Of a DNA stretch of 24,832 nt, positions 12,842-18,851 are shown one piece after another; position 1 is the first letter of the stretch, and every line of letters starts with the position of its first letter. The stretch spans positions 1 to 24,832 of the IMG/VR virus record IMGVR_UViG_3300031999_000182; one strand, written 5' to 3'. The position numbers and the translations under genes are program-made. The notes beneath the pieces are model-generated. The model saw nothing but the letters and a program-made list of their open reading frames with translations. It ran no database searches and was not told where the DNA came from. Source of the stretch: a virus.

Positions 12842-12913
12842 ATGATATTAGTTTGTTATTTGACAGCATGGATGCTTGTTGCATTCATTAACAAATTCCG
12901 ACGTGCATATTAA
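12842..12913 (+). CDS. possible 23-residue membrane peptide
   Basis: The frame reads M-I-L-V-C-Y-L-T-A-W-M-L-V-A-F-I and ends N-K-F-R-R-A-Y: one hydrophobic span with a basic tail. It ends just before the terminator, which fits the last gene of an operon, but there is no ribosome binding site. Speculative. Confidence 0.25.
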   Translation: MILVCYLTAWMLVAFINKFRRAY

Positions 12914-12963
12914 AGCCCGCCGGCTGAGTTAAACCAAAACTTAGCAGGTGGGTTTTGTTTTTA
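12914..12963 (+). terminator. intrinsic terminator of the repressor operon
   Basis: CCCGCC (12916-12921) pairs with GGTGGG (12947-12952) and, inside it, GCTGAGT pairs with ACTTAGC with one G-T wobble. The stem is followed by TTTTGTTTTT. It separates the 11981-12723 operon from the ATPase gene. Confidence 0.8.
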
Positions 12964-13046
12964 AATCCCGGAAAACCGTTATCTGGGACCAGCTCAAAGC
13001 CCCCGAATAGCCTGCCCTGCGTAGCCATTTAAAGCGAAGTAGGGTC

Positions 13047-13079
13047 CATGTTAATCAGTGTTTTAGTCAGTGTGAGTCA
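13047..13079. repeat. repeat TTAATCAGTGTTTTAGTCAGTG
   Basis: ATGTTAATCAGTGTTTTAGTCAGTGTGAGTCAGTG runs directly into the GTG start of the ATPase gene. An almost identical copy lies at 14468-14503 on the other side of the same gene; related sequence occurs at 23712-23776. Confidence 0.85.
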
Positions 13080-14417
13080 GTGATTACTAATCAGTTAAAT
13101 CTCGGCAGTATTCAGATACCTATCAATGCGGCGACTAAGACCTTCGCTATCCTGGCCAAGCGGGGCGCCGGCAAAACCTGGACGGCGGCGGTGATGGCCG
13201 AGGAGCTTTTCAAAAACGGCATTCCCTTCGTCGTTTTCGACCCGATTGATGTTTGGTGGGGTTTGCGTCTGACTGCAAACGGCAAGGATGCAGGCCTGCC
13301 GGTAGTTGTATTCGGGTTGGAGCACGCCGATATTCCTCTCGACAGGGACATGGGCAGGACAATCGCCCAGGCAATTGTCAGGGAGAACGTTTCCTGCGTT
13401 ATTAATACCTTCGGGATGCCCAAAGTCGCCCAACGTCATTTGATTGCCGAATTCGCTGAGGAACTTTTGAATATCAATAACACCCCTCGTCACGTCTTTA
13501 TCGAGGAAGCGCACGAGTTCGTTCCTCAGCATGTATTTGGCGGGCTTGGTAAGACCTTTAATTCGGTCAGCAATCTCGTAGTGATGGGCCGCAACAGGGG
13601 TATTGGCGTTACCTTGATTAATCAGCGGGCCGCCACGATTAACAAGGATGTTCTCACCCAGCTCGATACGTTACTCGCCTTTCAAAATGTCAGTCCTCAG
13701 GACCGCAAGGCACTCAAAGATTGGGTGGAATTTCACGCGGCGGAAGGCGACTTTGAGAAGTTTATGGCATCTTTGCCGTCTTTACCGAAAGGTGAGGGCT
13801 GGATTTGGTCACCTGAATTTCTCGGTATCTTCGAGCGAATCAAAATTCGCAAACGCGAGACTTTCCATCCGGACCGCGAAAAAATCGGCGATAAGTTCAC
13901 AATGCCGGAGTTTGGCCAGACCGATATTCAGGCCTTCATCGGCCGATTCGCCCGGTCTTTAGAGGATGGCAAAAAGAAAAAAGGTTCACCTGAAAAATCA
14001 CCTGTTGCCGGCGTTCAGGAAGAGTTTAAACCAAAAGAAAATCCGGAGTTGCTCGCCTTTCGCAATGAATACGAATCTAAACTTATGCAGAAGGATATCG
14101 AGCTAAGGAAATTGAGGGAGATACTCGAGCAAGTCCGCAGGATTGTCGATGGTTCGGGCGGTAATCAATCTCTCTCTGTACCTATTTCTGTAGGAAACAA
14201 TGTTGAGGAATGGTTAAAAAAATTAGGTAATGGCGGCGCTTCTCGAATTTTCAAGTTCCTGGCAGAAAAATCAGGAATGAAATTCACCAAGTCCCAAATT
14301 GCTTTGGCGGTCCGGCTTCGGATATCCGGAAGTTTCAATACTTATTTATCTACCTTGAAAAGAACCAATCTTATTGTTAAGGATGGTAATTTTTTCAGTA
14401 TAAACCCTGATTTATAA
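13080..14417 (+). CDS. HerA-like ATPase (FtsK/HerA superfamily)
   Basis: A 445-residue protein. Walker A is A-K-R-G-A-G-K-T at 26-33, Walker B H-V-F-I-E-E-A-H at 138-145, and G-R-N-R-G-I-G-V-T-L-I-N-Q-R at 170-183 matches the arginine-finger/sensor block of HerA and DUF87/DUF853 ATPases. A charged coiled segment near 320-350 and a C-terminal winged-helix-like region (about 385-440) follow. These enzymes form hexamers that move double-stranded DNA, often with a NurA nuclease or another effector; no such partner is adjacent. The GTG start lies in a dispersed repeat without a Shine-Dalgarno sequence, but the Walker A position requires a start here. Same-type repeats flank the gene on both sides, suggesting a cargo gene. 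Function in the phage unknown. Confidence 0.85.
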   Translation: MITNQLNLGSIQIPINAATKTFAILAKRGAGKTWTAAVMAEELFKNGIPFVVFDPIDVWWGLRLTANGKDAGLPVVVFGLEHADIPLDRDMGRTIAQAIVRENVSCVINTFGMPKVAQRHLIAEFAEELLNINNTPRHVFIEEAHEFVPQHVFGGLGKTFNSVSNLVVMGRNRGIGVTLINQRAATINKDVLTQLDTLLAFQNVSPQDRKALKDWVEFHAAEGDFEKFMASLPSLPKGEGWIWSPEFLGIFERIKIRKRETFHPDREKIGDKFTMPEFGQTDIQAFIGRFARSLEDGKKKKGSPEKSPVAGVQEEFKPKENPELLAFRNEYESKLMQKDIELRKLREILEQVRRIVDGSGGNQSLSVPISVGNNVEEWLKKLGNGGASRIFKFLAEKSGMKFTKSQIALAVRLRISGSFNTYLSTLKRTNLIVKDGNFFSINPDL

Positions 14418-14420
14418 CTC

Positions 14421-14503
14421 CGTGAAAATCAGTGTAATCCGTGGTTAAAAAGGATTTTAGATAAGTCCATGTTAATCAGTGTTTTAGTCAGTGTATTTCA
14501 GTG
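14421..14503. repeat. two dispersed repeats after the ATPase gene
   Basis: CTCCGTGAAAATCAGTGTAATCCGTGGTTAAAA at about 14418-14450 and ATGTTAATCAGTGTTTTAGTCAGTGTATTTCAGTG at 14468-14503; the second matches the sequence before the ATPase start at 13047. Confidence 0.85.
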
Positions 14504-14522
14504 TTCAAGAAAGGAGTCTTTT

Positions 14523-14567
14523 ATGTTCAGCAAATGCAAACCCAGCAAACCCCGTAAGCCCCGCTAA
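14523..14567 (+). CDS. 14-residue basic micro-ORF with perfect ribosome binding site
   Basis: ATG at 14523 follows AAAGGAG at optimal distance. The frame encodes MFSKCKPSKPRKPR and stops with TAA at 14565-14567. The peptide is half basic or proline residues. It may be a leader peptide, a very small phage protein, or the remnant of a deleted gene whose translation start survived. Confidence 0.4.
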   Translation: MFSKCKPSKPRKPR

Positions 14568-14622
14568 TGCGGAATTGCTCCTTGACAATTTAATAGAGGA
14601 CATTCCCATCATATTTGGTGGG

Positions 14623-14799
14623 TTAGTAGCCGAGTTTTTTTAACCCGGCATCGATGATTTGATTGGTCCAATCGATTAATCTAATGGGCTTTTTTTGCCG
14701 CCCGGACTCGATAGCCGAACTGCTTTTGAGTTTTTGATGTAATTTCATCGAGACGCGAATCATCGGCCATTTGGTGCGCAATTGATTATTAACCTTCAT
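14623..14799 (-). CDS. 58-residue ribbon-helix-helix-like protein
   Basis: ATG at 14799, preceded by AAAGGA. The sequence begins MKVNNQLRTKWPMIRVSMKL and continues H-Q-K-L-K-S-S-S-A, then I-R-L-I-D-W-T-N-Q-I-I-D-A-G-L-K-K-L. A basic strand followed by two helices suits an Arc/CopG-type DNA-binding protein. It is the last gene of a minus-strand trio that starts at 15239. Confidence 0.55.
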   Translation of the reverse strand: MKVNNQLRTKWPMIRVSMKLHQKLKSSSAIESGRQKKPIRLIDWTNQIIDAGLKKLGY

Positions 14800-14818
14800 C
14801 GCTTATTTCCTTTCGATT

Positions 14819-15001
14819 TTATTCATCACGAACCCAATCCCCATTATCCTTTTGCCGAAAACATCTCGGGCACACGCACCACTCTTCGTCGGCCAGTTCT
14901 TTTAAACCATGATAATGGCGTCCATCAATCTGGTTGCTGATGCCGGCTGGCTCCATTTTTGATCCGCACCTTATGCACGTATTTTCTCGGTCGATAGGCA
15001 T
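14819..15001 (-). CDS. small zinc-ribbon protein
   Basis: A 60-residue protein with C-I-R-C-G near residue 10 and C-V-C-P-R-C near residue 42, so one four-cysteine zinc site. A very strong ribosome binding site AAAGGAGG lies six bases before the ATG. Middle gene of the trio. DksA/TraR-like or nucleic-acid binding are possible; family not recognised. Confidence 0.65.
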   Translation of the reverse strand: MPIDRENTCIRCGSKMEPAGISNQIDGRHYHGLKELADEEWCVCPRCFRQKDNGDWVRDE

Positions 15002-15023
15002 AACATGCCTCCTTTCGCGGCTT

Positions 15024-15239
15024 TCAACTATTTTTTATTTCTTCGCAAGCAAATGAACAAACACGATGATTAGTATTCGGATTCCAATCAATATATTCAA
15101 CCGCTCGTAAATCTCCCGCATCTGTGTGAAATATATCGCCTTTCGTAATACCCTTTGCTTTCGCAATTCGATAGGGCAATAAGGGTCTATCAAGCGGGTC
15201 ACATTCGTTTAACATCTCATTCATTTCTACTATTACCAT
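15024..15239 (-). CDS. small hypothetical protein
   Basis: A 71-residue protein with P-L-L-P-Y-R-I-A-K-A-K-G-I-T-K-G-D-I-F-H-T-D-A-G-D-L-R-A-V-E-Y-I-D: a small beta-rich fold followed by H-R-V-C-S-F-A-C, a possible metal or disulphide pair. AAAGGA precedes the ATG. First gene of the trio, about 20 bases after the predicted transcript start of a perfect-consensus promoter. Confidence 0.6.
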   Translation of the reverse strand: MVIVEMNEMLNECDPLDRPLLPYRIAKAKGITKGDIFHTDAGDLRAVEYIDWNPNTNHRVCSFACEEIKNS

Positions 15240-15267
15240 TATTTTATCCTTTCAATTATCTGTAGTC

Positions 15268-15296
15268 ATTATAAACGATGTATATAATGTTGTCAA
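15268..15296 (-). promoter_or_regulatory. perfect sigma-70 promoter with overlapping inverted repeat
   Basis: On the minus strand TTGACA (15291-15296), exactly 17 bases, TATAAT (15268-15273). CATTATA and TATAATG arms (about 15267-15289) form an inverted repeat covering the -10 and part of the spacer, a likely operator. It drives the 15239-14623 trio and would be strong in the prophage unless repressed. Confidence 0.8.
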
Positions 15297-15395
15297 GTAT
15301 TTTTTTTGAGATTTTTTGAAGATTTCTCCGAAAACATTATTTTTGCGTCAAAAATAAGGATTTTAAGCAAAAAAATTTTATGAAAGGAATCAAAA

Positions 15396-15938
15396 ATGTT
15401 TTATGAATCCAAAATGAATTCCAATTTTGTAATTCTCTGTGTCCTCTGTGTCTTCTGTGGCTTATTCACTGGTTGTGGCAGCGATTTATTAACTGGCATT
15501 GGCATTGGTGCAGGTACGTCTGCCGGATTGACCGAAGCTCAAAAAATGGCACAGGAGAGTAAGGCCGTTCTTATTGCCGAGCTTGCTGCAACCAAAGAAA
15601 AGTTGTCACAGGCATCCGAACCTGCTGAAGTTAAAGCACTTGAAAACAAACTTTCAACGCTGGAAAAGAAACAGGATGTAGTCGAGATTACCGAGCAGGT
15701 AACGGGCAAGATAACAGAGGGTCTTACGAAGGATTGGCAGACGAAAGACCCGACCAAACAAACCGAAAATATTCAATGGATTGTCGGGGCAGGTATGGGT
15801 GCCTGGGCATTATGGAACAAGCGAAGGCAATTGGCCGCTGAAAAGACCTTGACAAGAATAGAGGGCGAAAGCGACCCTGCGACTGCCAAAAAGATTTACG
15901 ACATTCACAAAGATTATAAAAAGAAGGTGATTGCCTGA
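15396..15938 (+). CDS. putative lipoprotein with coiled coil and transmembrane segment
   Basis: A 180-residue protein. Residues 1-27 form a signal with lipobox L-F-T-G-C (C27). A charged coiled coil covers about 46-96 (E-L-A-A-T-K-E-K-L, then A-L-E-N-K-L-S-T-L-E-K-K). A hydrophobic span (I-Q-W-I-V-G-A-G-M-G-A-W-A-L-W) is at about 126-140, followed by a basic tail. A lipoprotein with coiled coil at the start of the late operon suggests a spanin- or Rz-like lysis role; this is inference. AAAGGA precedes the ATG at 15396. The signal core is encoded by the CTCTGTG repeat at 15435-15464. Confidence 0.65.
   Translation: MFYESKMNSNFVILCVLCVFCGLFTGCGSDLLTGIGIGAGTSAGLTEAQKMAQESKAVLIAELAATKEKLSQASEPAEVKALENKLSTLEKKQDVVEITEQVTGKITEGLTKDWQTKDPTKQTENIQWIVGAGMGAWALWNKRRQLAAEKTLTRIEGESDPATAKKIYDIHKDYKKKVIA
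15435..15464. repeat. nonamer repeat encoding signal peptide core
   Basis: CTCTGTGTC, CTCTGTGTC, TTCTGTGGC, TTA; here read as I-L-C-V-L-C-V-F-C-G-L in the lipoprotein. Confidence 0.85.
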
Positions 15939-15970
15939 AAACAATTGGCCGGATCAAAGGAATGAAGTGA

Positions 15971-16135
15971 TCTTGTTTTGTAAAATCCTGGAAGCCAATA
16001 GTTTCCCTGAAAGTTCGCGGGCGTGGTTTTTATTGTAATTGCCGAGTTTGCGGCACAGAGGCCCGCATTACCTGGGAAGATTCAAAAGTCATAGTCTTTT
16101 GTCCTAAATGCGAAAATAATCGCATTAAGTTGTAA
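15971..16135 (+). pseudogene. Com-like small zinc-ribbon frame without a start codon
   Basis: From after a TGA at 15968-15970 to TAA at 16133-16135 the frame encodes 54 residues ending R-G-R-G-F-Y-C-N-C-R-V-C-G-T-E-A and V-F-C-P-K-C-E-N-N-R-I-K-L. The C-x-C-x2-C/C-P-K-C layout resembles Mu Com-type zinc fingers. No in-frame ATG, GTG or TTG is present; a GTG at 15968 starts a different frame that dies at about 16038, so a one-base frameshift or a non-standard start is likely. Confidence 0.4.
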
Positions 16136-16154
16136 TTTAGAAAAGGAGTTCTTA

Positions 16155-16526
16155 ATGTCGTCTCAATGGTTGCTTGTTTTGTTCAGTTCAATGATTGGCA
16201 TTATCAGCAGTTTGATTCTTATAAATCTCCAGTCCATAAAGGCCTCAATTCGCTCTTTCAGCTTGCGGGCCGACAGGCACGAAGCCGAATTAAAGGCCCT
16301 TCAATCTGAATTTTCACGGTGCAAGGTTGACTGTGAAAGGACTTTTGTCGATAGTGAGCTTTTCCTTCGCGAAACCGGCTGGACCCGCCGCAGCATAGAG
16401 CAATTATGTGCCAGTGTAAATCGTCTCGAAGGCAAATTGACTATTACCGACAAGCTCCCTGAAATCTGCGGGGAGATCGCCCGCACAATCGTTGCAGGAA
16501 TGCGCAATGGAGAAAAACCCAAATGA
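16155..16526 (+). CDS. Mu gp25-like protein (DUF2730-like)
   Basis: A 123-residue protein. An N-terminal membrane span (residues 4-24, L-V-L-F-S-S-M-I-G-I-I-S-S-L-I-L-I) is followed by a helical domain with repeated R-x-E/L patterns (R-A-D-R-H-E-A-E-L-K-A-L, R-S-I-E-Q-L-C-A-S-V-N-R-L-E-G-K-L). This architecture and the place just before gp26-like, DUF3486 and terminase genes match Mu gp25. AAAGGAG precedes the ATG, and the stop overlaps the next start (ATGA). Confidence 0.7.
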   Translation: MSSQWLLVLFSSMIGIISSLILINLQSIKASIRSFSLRADRHEAELKALQSEFSRCKVDCERTFVDSELFLRETGWTRRSIEQLCASVNRLEGKLTITDKLPEICGEIARTIVAGMRNGEKPK

Positions 16527-16831
16527 GTAAAGACCCTGAAGCAATCAAGATTATGCAGATGCGGCGTTTGATTTTAAGCAACCTCAATCGATTGTATCCG
16601 ACTCCTTTGCAGATTCAGACCCTTTACAGGGTCCTTTGCGGGTTTGACGAACACTACACTTTGTCATTGTTGGCCAAAGATGCCGCCTATTTGCATCAGA
16701 AAGATTATATCGAGTTTATTGATGAGCAGATTGGCGGGTCCGGTTCGTTCGAGAAAAAATTCATCGGCCTGACCGCCGCCGGCAAAGAGATTGCCGACAA
16801 CATTCAATCAGATTCCGCATTAGAGATTTGA
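16523..16831 (+). CDS. Mu gp26-like winged-helix protein
   Basis: A 102-residue protein. M-R-R-L-I-L-S-N-L-N-R-L-Y-P-T-P-L-Q-I-Q-T-L, then L-A-K-D-A-A-Y-L-H-Q-K-D-Y-I-E-F and a beta hairpin to F-I-G-L-T-A-A-G-K-E-I-A-D is a winged-helix pattern. In Mu-like phages a protein of this size and fold sits between gp25 and the DUF3486 gene and is thought to belong to the packaging module. Start by ATGA overlap. Confidence 0.7.
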   Translation: MSKDPEAIKIMQMRRLILSNLNRLYPTPLQIQTLYRVLCGFDEHYTLSLLAKDAAYLHQKDYIEFIDEQIGGSGSFEKKFIGLTAAGKEIADNIQSDSALEI

Positions 16832-16852
16832 TTTTTTATGACAAATTTTGCC

Positions 16853-16924
16853 GTGTTAATCTGTGTTAATCCGTGTCTGATTTTGTTTTTTAATCTCTGT
16901 GACCTCTGTGGTCTCTGTGGCTAA
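16853..16924. repeat. two adjacent dispersed repeats before the small terminase gene
   Basis: GTGTTAATCTGTGTTAATCCGTGTC at 16853-16878, then CTCTGTGAC, CTCTGTGGT, CTCTGTGGC, TAA at 16895-16924, ending two bases before an ATG that has no Shine-Dalgarno sequence. Confidence 0.85.
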
Positions 16925-16926
16925 AA

Positions 16927-17490
16927 ATGACCAGACGTGTTCATAATTCGATTGATAAACTACCGCCCACCCTGCAGCAGGCATTGACGGCTATGCTCGT
17001 TGATAATCAATGGCCTGATGACTTCAAAGGCGAAAAAAAGGGCAAGCCGCGTTATGAGGATTTGACCGCTTATTGCAAAGATAAAGGTTTTGACGTCAGC
17101 GAATCCGCTATCGGCAGGTTTGGTATCAGAATGCGGATGCTCGCCCGGATGAAGGATGCTGGCGTTATCGTTCGCGATGTGATGAAGGATTTGACCGAGG
17201 AGAAGGCCTCAGCCACACAGAAGGCCGCCGCCGAGATGATTACCGCTCATATCGTTCAATTGGCGGCGAAAGAGGAATCGCTTTCGAGTAAGCAGTTAAA
17301 GGAGGTCTCTCAGGCCGTCCGCGATTGTATGAATGTCTCGATTACTGCTGACAAATATATCCGTGAGCAGCTCGCAAAGAAGATAAGGACCGCAACCGAA
17401 TCGACAAAGGCCAAGCTGACCAAGGCCGGAGTAAATCGAAAGCTCATTCAGGAAATCATAGATGAGCATTTAGGAGTCGTTAAAGCGTGA
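16927..17490 (+). CDS. small terminase subunit, DUF3486 (Mu gp27-like)
   Basis: A 187-residue protein with the DUF3486 pattern: R-V-H-N-S-I-D-K-L-P-P-T-L at the start, then the Y-E-D-L-T-A-Y-C-K-D-K-G-F-D-V-S-E-S-A-I-G-R-F-G DNA-binding segment (about 40-62), and a long helical tail (about 70-175). It recognises phage DNA for packaging and works with the large terminase, whose start overlaps its stop (GTGA). The start codon is directly preceded by a dispersed repeat. Confidence 0.88.
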   Translation: MTRRVHNSIDKLPPTLQQALTAMLVDNQWPDDFKGEKKGKPRYEDLTAYCKDKGFDVSESAIGRFGIRMRMLARMKDAGVIVRDVMKDLTEEKASATQKAAAEMITAHIVQLAAKEESLSSKQLKEVSQAVRDCMNVSITADKYIREQLAKKIRTATESTKAKLTKAGVNRKLIQEIIDEHLGVVKA

Positions 17491-18851
17491 TTCAAGAAGC
17501 ATTATCAAAGGATTATTTTCTTCCCTACCAGGTTGACTGGATAGCGGATGATTCCCGATTTAAACTCTGGGACAAATCCCGCCGCATCGGCGCTACTTAT
17601 GCTGAATCATATCGTGCGGTCCGCAGACGTAATTTGTCGGATGTTAGACGTGACTATTGGTTCAGCTCATCAGATGAATCTGCTGCCGTGGAATTTTCCT
17701 TATATTGTCAGCAATGGTGCAGGATTTTTGAGGCGGCGGTCAAGGTTCTCATTGAGGAGCTGGTGGATGATAAGGGCTTTCGATTTAATAATTACGTTGT
17801 GGAATTTCCCAATGGTTCTCGAATAAATTCGATGAGCTCCAATCCCCGCCGGTTCCGCAGCAAGGGCGGCGATGTCGGTCTCGATGAGTTCGACTGGCAT
17901 GATAGTCCGGGTGAGATGCTGGATGCTGCGATGCCGGTTACCATGTGGGGCTATGATATCTCAATTCTTTCGACCCGTAATGCTGAGGGTTCTGAATTTG
18001 ACAATCTCATAAAAACCGCCAGGCGGATTCGTTCCGGTGAATTAGTTCCGGCACAGGATAATGTTCTCCCCTGGTCGCTTCATGAGGTCCCGATTACCCT
18101 GGCCGTTGCGCGGGGACTGGCTGAAAAGATTTACAAGCTCAATTATATCGATCTTGAAGCACGCAGGAAATTTCTCGCCGAATGTCGTGCGAAATGCCGC
18201 AATGAGGATGCCTACAATCGGGAATATATGTGCATCCCTTCGACTGCATTGACCTCGCTTATCCCTTATGATTTATATCAATCCTGCGAATCGGCTGATT
18301 GTCTCCAGCCGCTTATCCCTCATACAAAAGAACGCCGCAATTATTATGCCGGTATGGATGTCGGCAGGGAGAAAGACCTTACAGTTATTTGGATTGATGA
18401 GCTTGTCGGTGATGTGCTTATCAATCGTAAGATTGAACGGTTACATAAGACCCCTTATGCGGTCCAGTTGCAGGTTGCAAGTGATTTACTTGCCAATCAG
18501 AATATTCGCCGCTTCTGCGGTGATGCTACCGGCCTTGGTGATATGCTGGTTGAATCTCTTCAGGATAAGTTCGGCGATTATCGTGTTGAAAAGGTCAAAT
18601 TCACAAATGAAGTCAAGGACCATTTGGCCAGCCAGATTTTAGGCCGGTTCCAGGATAAACGTATTCGCGTCCCATCTGACCGGGAGATTCGCGAGAGTTT
18701 CCATAGTGTCCGCAAGACCGTCACGGTTTCCGGCAATGTTCGCTATGATGCCGCTTCCACGGAGGCAGGCCACGCTGATGAATTCTGGGCTGCCGCCCTG
18801 GCGAAAGAGGCGGCTATTACAAATGTCATTCCGGAGGTAATCCTGCTTTGA
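17487..18851 (+). CDS. large terminase subunit (Mu gp28-like)
   Basis: A 454-residue protein. The ATPase begins with D-K-S-R-R-I-G-A-T-Y-A-E (29-40), an adenine/P-loop region where the usual Walker lysine is replaced, as in several Mu-type terminases that use an upstream arginine. Walker B is V-G-L-D-E-F-D (130-136). The RNase H-like nuclease has D291 (Y-A-G-M-D-V-G), D346 (F-C-G-D-A-T-G) and D431 (H-A-D-E-F-W). It translocates and cuts DNA for headful packaging, which in Mu-like phages includes flanking host DNA. GTG start overlapping the small subunit stop; its own end overlaps the portal start. Confidence 0.92.
   Translation: MIQEALSKDYFLPYQVDWIADDSRFKLWDKSRRIGATYAESYRAVRRRNLSDVRRDYWFSSSDESAAVEFSLYCQQWCRIFEAAVKVLIEELVDDKGFRFNNYVVEFPNGSRINSMSSNPRRFRSKGGDVGLDEFDWHDSPGEMLDAAMPVTMWGYDISILSTRNAEGSEFDNLIKTARRIRSGELVPAQDNVLPWSLHEVPITLAVARGLAEKIYKLNYIDLEARRKFLAECRAKCRNEDAYNREYMCIPSTALTSLIPYDLYQSCESADCLQPLIPHTKERRNYYAGMDVGREKDLTVIWIDELVGDVLINRKIERLHKTPYAVQLQVASDLLANQNIRRFCGDATGLGDMLVESLQDKFGDYRVEKVKFTNEVKDHLASQILGRFQDKRIRVPSDREIRESFHSVRKTVTVSGNVRYDAASTEAGHADEFWAAALAKEAAITNVIPEVILL

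Larger units (their letters stand above)
12724..13079. other. 356-base gap: repeats, micro-ORF and terminator
   Basis: Holds CCTGCCCTGCGTAATTG (about 12727), the repeat GCGTTAATCCGTGTGAATCCGTGGTTAAAA (about 12780-12808), a 23-residue hydrophobic open frame (12842-12913), a strong terminator (12914-12963), another CCTGCCCTGCGTAGCC (about 13012) and a TTAATCAGTGTTTTAGTCAGTG repeat running into the next start codon. Confidence 0.7.

Noticed and set aside
12859-12890. TTGACA at 12859 as a promoter for the ATPase gene
   Set aside because: No good -10 element, and the strong terminator at 12914-12963 would stop the transcript.
14583-14620. TTGACA at 14583 as a plus-strand promoter
   Set aside because: No acceptable -10 at 16-18 bases, and it would read into convergent minus-strand genes.
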